Both the position numbers and the translations under genes were made by a program. The notes below the pieces were generated by a model. The model had not been told where the DNA came from and did not search any database. It was given only the letters and a program-made list of their open reading frames with translations. DNA of 64,000 bases from Macrobrachium rosenbergii. Its lineage: Eukaryota > Arthropoda > Malacostraca > Decapoda > Palaemonidae. Where the stretch lies: assembly GCF_040412425.1 (NCBI RefSeq), contig NC_089767.1, forward strand, positions 4,186,948 to 4,250,947, written 5' to 3'. Below are positions 42,959 to 54,104 of the stretch, one piece after another. Within the stretch, counting starts at the first letter, position 1. Every line of letters starts with the position of its first letter.

Positions 42959-43337
42959 ACCCCAGAAAATTGAACCCCCTCCACTCCAGCCCCTACCCCA
43001 CGCAGAATACGTAAATGAGTAAATACAGTCATTATAATTTTCCAAGAAAATGTTGAAAAAAGACAAGGCAGAATTTGGACACTAATTTTTGTCGTGGTTT
43101 CTTTCACGAGACCAAAAGCTGAGTAAATGGAAAGGAAGTAGAACCTATCATAAAACGATAACGGTTAAAGTTCAGAGAATGCAGGAACCAGTGAATTATA
43201 ACACAACAGAGAGATCAAACTCCTCGAACAAGCACTCTACATGAAAGCAATGTTTTGATAATTTTCTTTAAAAAAAAAATCTGTGGCTAACAATCCATGA
43301 AATGGTGACCCTTTACAACTGTGTACCCGAGTAAAAG

Positions 43338-43615
43338 CATTAGGAGGAGGAAGGGAGAGAGGGAGAGGAGGGAGTGAGGGAGGAAGGAGGGAGGATGGAG
43401 GGAGGGGAAGGATGGAGAGAGGGGGAGGGGGATTGAAAGGGTGACCCTTTCCAACTGTGCAACCTGAGTACAAGCATGAGGTTGAGGGAGGGGAAGGAGG
43501 AGGAGGGGGAAGAAAGGGGGAGGGAGGGGGAAGAGGAGGAGGAAGGAAGGAAGGAGGGAGGGAGGGAGATAGGGAGGGGAAGAATGGGGGTGGGGAGGGA
43601 AAGGAGGAAGAGTGG
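43338..43615. repeat. Purine-rich (GGA/GGGA) low-complexity region
   Basis: GGAGGAAGGGAGAGAGGGAG-type sequence in two blocks, each followed or preceded by a GGTGACCC(T/A)TTCCAACTGTG-like phrase (43302 and 43438), so the block is itself duplicated. Frames on the minus strand give Pro/Ser/Leu-rich artefacts. 42959-43337 is unique. Confidence 0.9.
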
Positions 43616-43924
43616 TCTTTTTCGAACTTGAACAGACGAGGGAGCCATTACCGGGTGAGTCAGCGTAAGATTGTCTTTTGTGGAAAGGAAATGAGAAACG
43701 GAATTTTTCTTTTATCAATTTTCCTTCCCCCCATTTTAAAGTCATGTCGGAAGCGCGAATGACCCGGCGATTAAGAATAAAAAAAAAAAGTTACAAGAGT
43801 TGGAAATCAGAAATGAGAGATTTTCACGTCGTGAGCACGACACCATTTCTTGAAAATCTTTTGTTTCGTTTTGGTGCTGAATAGCGGATAAATTTCGTAC
43901 CACAGCAGATTAGATAATTGATAA
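43616..43924. other. Unique sequence, no feature seen
   Basis: AT-rich with short frames only. Confidence 0.45.
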
Positions 43925-44178
43925 TAGTTCCCTGAAACGGAAGACTGCAGTATCTGCAAAATTACAAAATTGAGAAAATTGGTAGACACTCTCTTGCCTT
44001 ACTACTGATTTTGCAGGTACTGCCAATGCGACCCCCTCAATAATAAAGCAATGAAGAATCATTCTGAAACTGCAGTGACTTGTTTATTAGTGTTTCACGA
44101 GCCCAGTAGGTGGCATAACTCAATTTCGACAATTTTGCAGATACTGCAGTTTTCCATTTTAGGACAGACTAGTTCTCT
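43925..44178. mobile_element. M1 inverted-repeat (MITE-like) element, copy 1
   Basis: Ends CGGAAGACTGCAGTATCTGC (left) and GCAGATACTGCAGTTTTCC (right) are inverted copies. Inside lie TTTTGCAGGTACTGCCAATG and GAAACTGCAGTGACTTG, further versions of the CTGCAGTATCTGC motif. Flanks TAGTTCCCT (43925-43933) and TAGTTCTCT (44170-44178) agree at 8 of 9 bases and may be a target duplication. The same element in reverse is at 60.24 kb. Confidence 0.75.
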
Positions 44179-44214
44179 AATGAGTTAAACTGGTAAAAAA
44201 CAAGCGTAGTTGGG

Positions 44215-44995
44215 TCGTTCTTAGATAGTGACTCCCAAAGGGTTTTAACCCAATGTATATCCACCCTTACGGCGTGTTTAGTACAAGCCCGTTGGGGATG
44301 ACCGTAGAAACATAAACAAAAGACTGTAGCTATCATAAAGATAATGACCCCAAAGAAATATTAGTCTTAGATAACGACCCCGAAAACCCTTGAAGGTTAC
44401 TATCTAGGAAAGATCCATGTAAGTATCATAGAAATAATGACCCCCAAGAAATATTAAACCTAGATAATGACCCCCGAAAACCCTTGGGGGGTCACTATCT
44501 AGGAAAGATCCCTGTAAATATAGAGATAATGACCACCAAGAAACATTAATCCTAAATAACGACCCCCCAAAACCCTTGGGGTCACTATCTAGGAAAGATC
44601 CCTGTAAATATCATAAAGATAATGACCCACAAGAAACATTAGTCCTAAATAACGACCCCCCAAAAACCCTTGGGGATCACTATCTGGGAAAGGTCCCTGT
44701 GAATATCATAAAGATAATGAAAGAAATAAAACCTGATAACGACCCACAAGAAACATTAGTCCCTGTAATAACGACCCCAAAAACATTAGTCCCCCCCAAA
44801 ACCCTTGGGGTCACTATCTGGAAAATCCTGTCCCTATGAATATGACCCCAAGAAACATTAGTCCTAGACCCCCCAAAACCCTTGAAATCATTAAAAGATC
44901 CCAGAATAACGACCCCCCTGAAAAAACCCTTGGGGATCACTTCTGGGAAAGATCCCTGAAATATCATAAAGGGTAACACTATCTGGAAAAGATCC
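44215..44995. repeat. Satellite, about 95-bp unit with internal hairpin, about 7 units
   Basis: Units carry TAGATAATGACCCC, then CGAAAACCCTTGG, then GGGGTCACTATCTA, a near-perfect inverted repeat within each unit (clearest at 44461-44501). AAAGATCCCTGTAAATATCA and AATAATGACCCCCAAGAAAC follow. Units degrade towards the right end, with deletions. Confidence 0.9.
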
Positions 44996-45314
44996 GCGTA
45001 GTTAAATCCTTCTCGGCTACCAGGTTTACCATCAGACTGACGGACCCGAGCAACTTCCCAAGAAGTAGGTGAGCAGAACGGCCCAAGAAGTAGATGAGCA
45101 GAACATGTAATTTACTCGTACTTTCATTACAGAAGCATTGTGAAAGAAGTCAACAGCAGCAAAAGTCACGTTTTCTTCGGCTGCCGGCAAAGAAGACCTA
45201 ACAAATGATGGGAAACACACGTCGGGGATTTAACAGAGCGTTTCCAATCAGTCGAGAATCGATTCCTGTGTGATCGACGTATCAAACGAACCACAAGATA
45301 TATAGTAGACCACA

Positions 45315-45318
<4 letters not shown>

Positions 45319-45372
<54 letters not shown>
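45319..45372. repeat. (TA)n microsatellite
   Basis: About 27 TA units. 44996-45318 is unique. Confidence 0.95.
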
Positions 45373-45376
<4 letters not shown>

Positions 45377-45530
45377 CTGACTGTATTTATTCATTTAATT
45401 ATTTTGAGTGGGGGGCTGGAATGGAGAGGGGATGGGTTTGCTTGTCTGGATTCGTATATAAAAATTTTCTGGGGATGTTGATTGAATATTTGACCTGCTG
45501 TCATGCAAGCTGTTATTGGTAGAATGCGCT

Positions 45531-45531
<1 letters not shown>

Positions 45532-45577
<46 letters not shown>

Positions 45578-45734
45578 GCCTTTGTTCTTTTAGTATAAAT
45601 AGCTCCAGATGACGAGATCCTTCCTATTCTACATAAGTCTTGAGGGATGGGATCGCTTACCCTACACCCTATTTTCGATCTGGTTGACTCTGGTACCCAG
45701 TTTACTGCTGGGTCGACTTGTGGGCAGCCGGATG

Positions 45735-45778
<44 letters not shown>
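45532..45778. repeat. (ATT)n and (CT)n microsatellites
   Basis: ATT at 45532-45577 and CT at 45739-45778, with unique DNA between that contains CTGGTACCCAGTTTACTGCT. No supported gene. Confidence 0.95.
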
Positions 45779-45781
<3 letters not shown>

Positions 45782-45971
45782 GCTGCGATTGAATAAAATC
45801 CATACGGATAAAAATGCAAAAACGAAAAATGTGAATTTCATTTCTTCATGAATGCAAGTTCAAGTAAACATATCAAAATTTAAGTTTTCTTCTTATAACT
45901 GAAGCACCAAGGTAGAAAAGTTTTGCAGATGTGAAAAGCAATTTGAGATACTCTAAGATACTCTACTGTAT

Positions 45972-46215
45972 CGTAGTATTATCATTTCAGTAGATGAAAT
46001 CTATTCACATGGAACAAGCACACTGACTTGAAATTCTTTAAGTTTCCAAAGAATGTTGGTTTCAACCTCCCACCGCAGCAGACCGCACACTGCACCAGTA
46101 ACTGATCATGATACAGAGCCAGTGATTTTTCATCGCCCTGGCGGGGAGACGCGAACCACCAGCGACATTTGAGTGGCATGCCACGACACTAACCACTATA
46201 CCAGCGAACCAGCAA
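45972..46215 (-). mobile_element. SINE-2: tRNA-derived head joined to the (AAT)-LINE tail
   Basis: On the minus strand the head reads GCTGGTTCGCTGGTATAGTG, with TGGTATAGTGG (46193-46203) fitting the tRNA A box exactly and GGTTCGCGTCTCC (46145-46157) in the B-box position. The body has GATCAGTTACTGGTGCAGTG. The tail, ATTCTTTGGAAACTTAAAGA, ATTTCAAGTCAGTG, TGCTTGTTCCATGTGAATAG and TTCATCTACTGAA, is the same as the last 90 bp of the (AAT)n-tailed LINE ends. An imperfect ATAATAC replaces (AAT)n. RNA polymerase III transcription of such elements and use of a partner LINE's enzyme are known for tail-sharing SINEs; here they are inferred. Confidence 0.85.
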
Positions 46216-46565
46216 AAAAAAAAAAATTTTTTTTTAAACCTTTACATCCCACGACTCCCGAACACTTCGCAGGGGTACGAGAATTAAACCGCCCCCCGCC
46301 CCCACCCCAGACTTGACGTTGTTCAAATGACGTCATGTTATGTGATCGTCTTGTCACTGACGTAAGTAACATTTGAGGGATCATCCTGTGTAATTCTGTC
46401 TGGGGGCTTTCAACTGCGCACCCGTTCTTGACAAACGTTTTGCTTAGAATACAATATGCTGTTTGGGCATATTTTCTTCATAGTGTAATTTATATTAAAG
46501 CCGATGGCATTATTTGCAGAGTCTCTGCAGAAAGTGCCATTGACTTTAACAGAAATATAATTTTA

Positions 46566-46569
<4 letters not shown>
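46216..46569. other. Unique sequence with A/T homopolymer
   Basis: A12-13 followed by T9-10 at 46214-46238, then CCCCCCGCCCCCACCCC at about 46291. No supported gene. Confidence 0.4.
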
Positions 46570-46640
<71 letters not shown>

Positions 46641-46669
46641 TCATATATATATGTGTGTGTATGTATAGG

Positions 46670-46753
<84 letters not shown>

Positions 46754-46798
46754 ATTTATGTATGTATGTATGTTTGTATATACATACATATATACAAA
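46570..46798. repeat. (TA)n, (GTAT)n and (CATA)n microsatellites
   Basis: TA arrays at 46570-46640 and 46672-46750 with TTTATAT/GTGTG interruptions and a GTAT/CATA run to 46797. Confidence 0.95.
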
Positions 46799-46962
46799 AT
46801 AGTGATCACGCTGTAGAAATGTTGGCAAGGTTTAAATATTCTGCAATCGTATCGTACTCATTATATATCAAATATATGCTGTACATATACAGTATAAATA
46901 TATTACTTGTTCAGGTTCAATCCTCCCTGAACGCTAATAACTTTCGGTGAAAACTAAGTACT

Positions 46963-46990
46963 GGTAAAAAGCCGGCACAGTAGTTTTCTT
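46963..46990 (+). mobile_element. Family B 3'-end fragment
   Basis: AAAAAGCCGGCACAGTAG and TTTTCTTTTCAGAAAACTAA, that is, only the last 28 bp including the terminal hairpin. A minimal 3'-end copy points to 5'-truncating insertion or to deletion. Confidence 0.75.
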
Positions 46991-47254
46991 TTCAGAAAAC
47001 TAAAATTTATTTATAAAAATATACTGGCCATAAACTGTAAATGTCAGAGAGCTACGAGCATAAAAAATGAAATATTTTACATGTATGCAAAACCACACCA
47101 TCAAGAATCATCGTAAAGTGATGTGGTGTCCAAAAAGCTGACATATATATAACATTCAACTATATTCTATTGAAGATGCAATTTATCCATGTTTTTTTTA
47201 TGGGGTACAAAAGAAATGTATAGTCAATATATTTTTATAAAAAAGTAAATACAT

Positions 47255-47620
47255 TTTTGTTTTCTGAAAACTATTGTGACGGCTTTGTCTGTCCGTCCGC
47301 ACTTTTTCTGTCCGCCCTCAGATCTTAAAAACTACTAAGGCTAGAGGGCTGCAAATTGGTATGTTGATCGTCCATCCTCCAATCATCAAACATACCAAAT
47401 TGCAGCCCTCTAGCCTCGGTAGTTTTTATTTTATTCAAGGTTAAAATTAGCCGTAATCGTGCTTCTGGCAACGATATACGCCAGCCACCACCGTGCCGTG
47501 GTTAAAGTTTCATGGGCCGCGGCTAATACAGCCTTATACCGATACCACCGAAAGATAGATCTATTTGCGGTGGCCTTGATTGCGCCGAAGAAACTTCGGC
47601 CCATTTTTTACTTGTTTGTG
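47255..47620 (-). mobile_element. Family B repeat, minus orientation
   Basis: The plus strand starts TTTTGTTTTCTGAAAACTAT, then TCCGCACTTTTTCTG, the long hairpin (GAGGGCTGCAAATTGG / AATTGCAGCCCTC), CCACCGAAAGATAGATC with TTTGCGGTGG, and ends TTGCGCCGAAGAAACTTCGG and TTTTTTACTTGTTTG. Note the in-stem pair change in CCACCGAAA/TTTGCGGTGG. Confidence 0.92.
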
Positions 47621-47740
47621 CTAGATTACAGAAACCCTAGACATGCTACGATAAACTAAAAGTATTCCGGTTGAAAATGACACCCAAATGATTAACTTAA
47701 CTTGAAAATTATGTTGGCAGACATTTTTCCAATAAAAATA

Positions 47741-48070
47741 GTTAAGTTAAAGTCAAAGTCCTCCTAGGTCTCTGTAGGCCCCTAGGGCAGGCGCTGATCT
47801 CCTGATTTTTAGGCCAACAGTCATTGGGGGACATGTCCCAATGCCTATGACACGTGGCCAGTGTGTCGCTAGGCCCACTGTTTAACTCCCCAGACTGAGG
47901 GCAGGTACCTATTCTCCTACTAAACCTCTCAGGTTTTTTCGGACCATTAGGTTGACGGGCTGCCGGATTTTTGCAGTGGCGCGATCCGAGACATCAGTGA
48001 GCGGTGGGATTTGAACCCCAGCCCTCTCGACTGGTAGCCGAGAATCACACCACTGTGCCATCACGGCAGC
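47741..48070 (-). mobile_element. SINE-3 (tRNA-derived), full length
   Basis: The minus-strand head is GTGATGGCACAGTGGTGTGA with A box TGGCACAGTGG (48050-48060) and a perfect B box GGGTTCAAATCCC (48006-48018). The body includes CAGCCCGTCAACCTAATGGT and GGACATGTCCCCCAATGACT. The tail reads ATCAGGAGATCAGCGCCTGC, TACAGAGACCTAGGAGGACT and TTGACTTTAACTTAACT. The boxes argue for an internal polymerase III promoter; the 3' (AACTTTAACTTAA) end resembles that of SINE-1. Confidence 0.88.
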
Positions 48071-48195
48071 GTAGTAGGTGGAAACACGTCAGCTGTCGGG
48101 ATTGAGGCTGCCGTGACTTTTATCCTACCTGACTGCAACCCAACAAAATCGACCAACTACCAGGCACATAACTCATTGCTTTATTCCTCACACCG

Positions 48196-48481
48196 TTGGA
48201 CTGTCGTGCAACTGGAACTTCAGAAGTTCAAGCGAAGGTGCAATGCATTACTACCCTAATGCTGTTCTCCTTGCATTTTAATGCATTTTTATCTATTTGT
48301 TAATTTATCAATTTATTTTTTCTTTTTTAGTAAGTGAGTGGGATCTCTTCTTTCTGTATTTCTCTTTAACTTCTCTTACTGCTTCCTAATGAACACTTTA
48401 CTAATCTCTGGAAGCTTGAAGAATTTCAAGTCAATGGATCCTTTGGTGGGCTTGTTCCCTATGACTATGGTTCGTCTTCTA

Positions 48482-48532
<51 letters not shown>
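48196..48532 (+). mobile_element. 3' end of the (AAT)n-tailed LINE family, copy 4
   Basis: GACTGTCGTGCAACTGGAAC, TTCAGAAGTTCAAGCG, GTGCAATGCATTACTACCCT, TTGCATTTTAATGCATTTTT, CTTCCTAATGAACACTTTAC, TCTGGAAGCTTGAAGAATTT, CAAGTCAATGGATCCTTTGG, TGGGCTTGTTCC and GGTTCGTCTTCTAAATAAT, then 16 AAT units (48483-48532). It is the most complete copy here and the best reference for the SINE-2 tail match. Confidence 0.88.
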
Positions 48533-48534
<2 letters not shown>

Positions 48535-48671
48535 CCATTATGTCAACAAAAACACTCATTTTCCCAGGAAACTCATGTTAAACAAGTAATACAAAAATAC
48601 TTTAATGGATGTTATTCTCCACAGATACAAACATGCAGAAAACTAAGTCACAAACAAATCGTACATAAAAA

Positions 48672-48676
<5 letters not shown>

Positions 48677-48744
<68 letters not shown>

Positions 48745-48804
48745 ACTTTGAAAAAATGGCAGCTTTCCCTCTCAGTCTTCAAAAAAAAAAAAAAAAAAAA
48801 AAAA
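48677..48804. repeat. (GA)n and poly(A)
   Basis: GA at 48677-48740; A25 at 48780-48804. 48805-49305 is unique with no supported gene. Confidence 0.95.
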
Positions 48805-49304
48805 ACGGATTCTCACTCATACAGGCAAAAGAACCCAAAAATAAAAATATAAAAACGTAAACTTCACGGTTTAGCCCAGTACACATCATTCCTTTAGCAT
48901 CACTTTCCAATGCCAACACATCTTTTGTCGGAACCCAAACCGCGGGAGTTTATAAAAATTAACACAAAGATTTAACTCTTCTCCCAAAAGTATCAGGTTC
49001 CCATGAGAATCTCCACACAGCGCGCGACTGAATTTCCTATGGCATGAGAGACGATATTCTGAAGAAGCATTCCGCACACTGACTTGCACTGTTGCCAGTC
49101 AGTTTATTTTTACTCGACTCTAACTATGTTTACATTCCCAGGGGTTACTGTTGACCGTCATCGGTCTCGAGAAAGATTAAAAACTGCAACGGAACTAGGG
49201 TCAAGCAGTGATGACTGCGAGAATATCATATGAGAAGGTGACCCCTTATTCTTCTCCAGGCGAGGAGTGATTCGCCTTTTTGCGGTTTGGGCAACTATTG
49301 GGTA

Positions 49305-49305
<1 letters not shown>

Positions 49306-49388
<83 letters not shown>

Positions 49389-49579
49389 TCAGAAACGAAT
49401 CCATAGTTATGTATGGGTACAAAAATATTTAAAAATAAATCTATGGAAAGAGCTTTCGGGAATCTGTTCGATTCCCCTTTTGAAAAAGGGAATCAAACGG
49501 ATTCCCGAAAGCTCTCTTCTGCACAGATTTATTCCTGAAAAATATATTTGTACCCATACATGACTGTGGATTCGTTTCT
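49306..49579. repeat. (AAT)n followed by foldback element
   Basis: About 27 AAT units (49306-49388), then an inverted repeat 49391-49579: AGAAACGAATCCATAGTTAT pairs with the inverted ATGACTGTGGATTCGTTTCT, GGGTACAAAAATATTT with AAATATATTTGTACCC, and GAGCTTTCGGGAATC with GATTCCCGAAAGCTC. The centre is CCCCTTTTGAAAAAGGG. Confidence 0.9.
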
Positions 49580-49905
49580 CCACTTAAGACTCATGCTTCT
49601 GTACTCTTTTTTTTAACAGTAATAATAATAAATTATGATGATGCTTATGATGACTGTTATGATGAAGACGTACTAAACCAAATCCACTTTTCATTTCCGG
49701 ACAAATAAGCGCAAAAGCACAAGGCAACCCTTTCCTCTGCTTTCAAGCACAGAGAAATCTATAGAGAAAGCAATTTCGGGTTACAATTTTTCAGATGCTT
49801 CTCAAAGGCCCCGTAGACGCAAGGATACCGCGAGCTTTCTCGCGATTAGAAATGGCGAGTTTCCAGAAGCGTCACTGGAATGTCTAAAAAGACGAGACAG
49901 AGATG
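49580..49905. other. Unique sequence, no feature seen
   Basis: Includes a short imperfect AAT/ATG tract at 49618-49670; otherwise unremarkable. Confidence 0.4.
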
Positions 49906-50062
49906 TCAGAAGGTAGAAAGAGAATATGAAAGTACAGTAAAATGAATAATAGAGGTTGAAGCCTGAGGCAAAAAGGACGCTGCAAAGATCCTTAGGTAAT
50001 GCCCACAGCGCACCACGTGAGGTGCACTGAAGACTATCCCACGCCCCTACGGGGAGCCAAAG
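49906..50062 (+). mobile_element. Family A repeat, right half only
   Basis: AGAAGGTAGAAAGAGAATAT, AAAGGACGCTGCAAAGATCC, GCCCACAGCGCACCACGTGA and CCCCTACGGGGAG. The GCGCTGGGACC half is absent. Confidence 0.85.
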
Positions 50063-50463
50063 GTAACGAAAATGTATAACACATAAAACGATTGAACAAT
50101 AGACGAAAGAAAAGATACAAGGCAACGCATTGGGACTTAAGGAAAAATGTCAATCATTATAAGTTAATTTATCCATACAAAAAAATTAAAAAAGAAACAT
50201 ACAAAAACACGCAATTCCCATCGACGAAGAACCACCCATTAGCCCTACAGCTCACTGCCCGCCTATATCGTCTGCATACCCACCCAGGACCATCATCCTT
50301 GCCTAAAGGAGGTTCCCTCGCCTTCCTGAAGGTACTACGTCAGAAGCAGAACCGTCCGCGGTAAGGAAAACCAAGGAAAACCTTGAGGCGACCACGCGTT
50401 GTCCTCCGGGCACAACCTAACAACCTTGCCAACGGTTGGCAGCTGGGAGTCTTTTGCATTGCA

Positions 50464-50466
<3 letters not shown>
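50063..50466. other. Unique sequence, no feature seen
   Basis: A 90-codon plus frame (50092-50364) shows no recognisable domain and has no supporting signals. Confidence 0.4.

Positions 50467-50509
<43 letters not shown>
50467..50509. repeat. (CT)n microsatellite
   Basis: About 21 CT units. Confidence 0.95.
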
Positions 50510-50511
<2 letters not shown>

Positions 50512-51229
50512 CAAAGGGCTACGGGCTGACGCAGTCGAAGTTGCAGCCTTGTTTTGATTTGGCTCTACTTTTATTTATGAAGTAGATTTATGTATTTCAA
50601 GTTATACATTCAGTATTCAGCGTCTCCTTAATGTCTTTGCCCATTACCGAGGCGGTATAACTTCAACTTGACTCTGCTAATCGTTCCAAGGAGTATTCCT
50701 TTGCCTAGATCCCTCAATAAAGCGACAGTGACAAAGGAAGGGTGGCTGTGGAGGTCACTGGGTACAAAGGAATGGAGAGGAGAGGTAATTGTTACCAACC
50801 GCATCCAATCGTCAAACGTAATTAAATAAAAATATGAAAATCAAAACGGAAATTCCTGTAAGAGCTAAAAAAACACAGTCACTAATTCCGTCACCGCCAT
50901 TAGAAATCATAACCAGATAAAGGCGGTCGACAAGTTAAGACTGAAAACGTGTTGTGCATCTTGGAAGAGGTTTATATATACATATATATATATATATCAT
51001 TCCTAGTTCTCTCGTGAATGGTCAAAAGAGAGGCAAAAAGAACGCCAGTACTCGTCTCTTACCACATGCTCATAAAACCGAAGGGAGGACCCGCTAGCCA
51101 TATCCTCGGGTCAGAATCTCAAAGGTATCCTTGTCGAGGGTCGAAAGGACTGCGTAGGAAAGAGGGAGTCCTTTTCCAATCCCCCGCGGGCGGAGAGAAC
51201 AGAACATAGGCAAAAGACACTCGAAAGCA
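50510..51229. other. Unique sequence, longest repeat-poor stretch
   Basis: About 700 bp with only a short TA run (50975-50997). No frame longer than about 63 codons, no RNA gene motif. I see nothing that supports a feature. Confidence 0.45.
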
Positions 51230-51535
51230 AATCTCCTTAGTCTACGGCAAAAGTTTTAAAGACTAAAGATACCCATAAACTTATAGCTGGGCACAAATCA
51301 CTCATTTTATGGATTCTTGAAGGTGTAATTGCATCTGCAGATCAATGGAAATTCGTCTATTCTAAAAAAAAGAGAGTAACTAAAGCAAAATGTGTAAATT
51401 GTCAGTTGAGAGGGATTACGCTTATGTAAAGAAATGCCTGTTTAAACTGTGTTGATGTATACTGTAACCGTATTGTAAATATTGTGATTGTAAATAATGT
51501 AGGTTAACCCTTTCAATAAAAATTAAAAAAAAAAA
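51230..51535 (+). pseudogene. Possible retroposed 3' UTR with poly(A)
   Basis: AATAAA at 51515-51520 is followed four bases later by an A-run (51525-51535), preceded by AT-rich UTR-like sequence (TGTTGATGTATACTGTAACC, GTAAATATTGTGATTGTAAA). This fits a polyadenylated retrocopy or the 3' end of a LINE. No coding sequence or flanking duplication was recognised, so the call is weak. Confidence 0.3.
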
Positions 51536-51915
51536 GTAAAAATAAAAGAAAACACGCAATATATACTAAAGGGTAAAAAAAATTCTAAAATGTAAGAAAA
51601 AAAAAGGTTAATTTCTTGTCAGCAAAATTATAAACCTTATCACTGTCTGAGGGCTGTTACAATTCTTAACAGACATCGGCTTCTACCGGTAGTTCAATGA
51701 ACTGTTAAATATCATACTTCAGGCTCGTTACACGGTCTTAATCAATGCCTAACTGCTCGTCCTTTTGATTTTATGGTCTCCAAAAATAAAACTTCATCAC
51801 GCAAAGAAATAACACAAGGATTTAGATACTTTATAAATGGTCCAATGCTGTTCTTTTCAAACATTAAGGTCTTACTCAGCTCCACCTAACTTTGAAAGGT
51901 CCTGCAGCTGTCTAG

Positions 51916-51919
<4 letters not shown>
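51536..51919. other. Unique AT-rich sequence, no feature seen
   Basis: A-rich at the left; no gene or repeat recognised. Confidence 0.4.

Positions 51920-51991
<72 letters not shown>
51920..51991. repeat. (GA)n microsatellite
   Basis: About 36 GA units. Confidence 0.95.
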
Positions 51992-51994
<3 letters not shown>

Positions 51995-52259
51995 CTCTCC
52001 TCTAGCTTCCATCCATCTCCAGAATTACAGCTGTAATGAAAAGTTGATTTACTTGACGAGTGCAAAGGAAATATCATTTGACATCAACATTAAATTTCGG
52101 TAAATAAACTGCTATAAAATATTAAAAAAAAGCCTCATTTTCTTAACACAATGTTCGTAACAAATTTTCAAAACAGGTGAAGTCTTGAAAATTGATAAAA
52201 TTTCACAAGTCCTCTACAGAACAGCGTCACGTTAAGTGTACACCACCTTAACAAATGCG

Positions 52260-52639
52260 TGATTCTATTATTATTATATTTCTAAGTTTCTTGTTATTCT
52301 TGGTATTCTTACTTCCTGTTATTACTGTGTTTAATATCACTGTAGAGTTTTACCATTTTCAATATTCGTATTTAGCCTTCTGGACCTGACCACCTAAGGA
52401 CCCCAGATGGAAATTTATCGTTCGCAATCTGTATTTTTTATTGTTATCATTTTTAATTGGTTTCTATTATTCCCCATATAATTACTGTCATTACGATTAT
52501 TATGAATTCTATTTTTCCTACTTCTTCAGCAACTGTGTGGATATTGCAGATTATTATTTTTGTCATGTTACTTTATGTATCTAGATTGTGTGTATTGTAT
52601 TTGTATCTTCCACGTATATGGCCCTGAGCCGCAAGAAAG

Positions 52640-52684
<45 letters not shown>
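52260..52684 (+). mobile_element. Probable LINE 3' UTR ending in (ATT)n
   Basis: T-rich sequence with many TTATT elements ends in CACGTATATGGCCCTGAGCC, GCAAGAAAG and (ATT)n (52640-52684). A GGCC(A/C)TGAGCC...AAAG(ATT)n end is typical of some non-LTR elements in arthropods (from memory). The family differs from the (AAT)n-tailed LINE above. No protein-coding part. Confidence 0.5.
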
Positions 52685-52690
<6 letters not shown>

Positions 52691-52729
52691 GTGCATATGC
52701 AATCACAAACATTACGCCACGTAGGCTAA

Positions 52730-52905
52730 ATGATAACTGGGTGGTCTAAGTCACAATGTATCGGTCTTTCTAAACCAAAGGCCACGGTTTGAATCCTTGG
52801 CCATCGTTCAGGCACTATTGAATTATAATTTCTCTTGGATGTCATTTATTCCCACGGTAAAATTAATTCGATACTGAAACTTCATATGTGGTTTAGTATT
52901 TGAAA
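52730..52905 (+). mobile_element. SINE-4 (tRNA-derived head)
   Basis: GATAACTGGGTGGTCTAAGT resembles the D-arm/A-box of a Leu/Ser-type tRNA, and GGTTTGAATCC (52786-52796) is a B box with one change. TTGGCCATCGTTCAGGCAC closes the head, and the body has TTCTCTTGGATGTCATTTAT, TCCCACGGTAAAATTAATTC and GATACTGAAACTTCATATGT. The lack of a matching acceptor stem and the long body argue against a functional tRNA gene. Confidence 0.65.
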
Positions 52906-52938
52906 CGATTAAAGTCAAGCGAATAATTGACGAAACTG

Positions 52939-53253
<315 letters not shown>

Positions 53254-53585
53254 ATGTTTTATATAATTTGAATAGCCCATTATATTTTTGGCAGCGAGGT
53301 GCGCGCAAGAGCCACAATAACAAGAGCAACAATAAACAAAAAAATGTATTCATCCAACACCACTCTAAACATTCAGCCAGGCCTAAGCCTTCAAACAGTA
53401 TTCAGAATGCCAACAACTGTGTCTGGGTTGCCACAGGTAGAATATGAGCCAAGAAAAATGGGAAGAGAGAAAAATGGGCGTTGCTTCTTTGGTCGTCTTT
53501 TGTACGGGCAACAAACAATAAGCCATTGGTGACCGAACAAGGGGCGCATAATGGCCACCAATCCCAGGACACGGACCAAAGATAG

Positions 53586-53596
<11 letters not shown>

Positions 53597-53653
<57 letters not shown>

Positions 53654-53718
53654 AGGAAATGATGCACGAGGATCTACAGGTGAAAGAGTTGCACTAAGAA
53701 GCAACACTGGAGAGGTTG

Positions 53719-53800
<82 letters not shown>

Positions 53801-53866
53801 ATGAAATGATGCACGAGGATCTACAGGTGAAAGAGTTGCACTAAAAAGCAACACTTGGAGAGGTTG

Positions 53867-53938
<72 letters not shown>

Positions 53939-53998
53939 AGGAAATGATGCACGAGGATCTACAGGTGAAAGAGTTGCACTAAGAAGCAACGCTTGAGA

Positions 53999-54081
<83 letters not shown>

Positions 54082-54104
54082 AATAAAATGAAGCACGAGG
54101 ACCT
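53597..54104. repeat. GA-linked satellite, block 1 (4 units)
   Basis: Units are a (GA)n tract of 40-80 bp plus a spacer of about 70 bp: ATATAGGAAATGATGCACGA, GGATCTACAGGTGAAAGAGT, TGCACTAAGAAGCAACACTG, GAGAGGTTGAACA. Spacers are closely similar; GA lengths vary. Leu-Ser frames on the minus strand are artefacts. Confidence 0.95.

Noticed and set aside
48006..48060. Possible functional tRNA gene (perfect B box, good A box)
   Set aside because: No clear 7-bp acceptor pairing and a 330-bp body that recurs at 42.9 kb; it is a SINE head. The heads at 46.2 and 52.74 kb were judged the same way.
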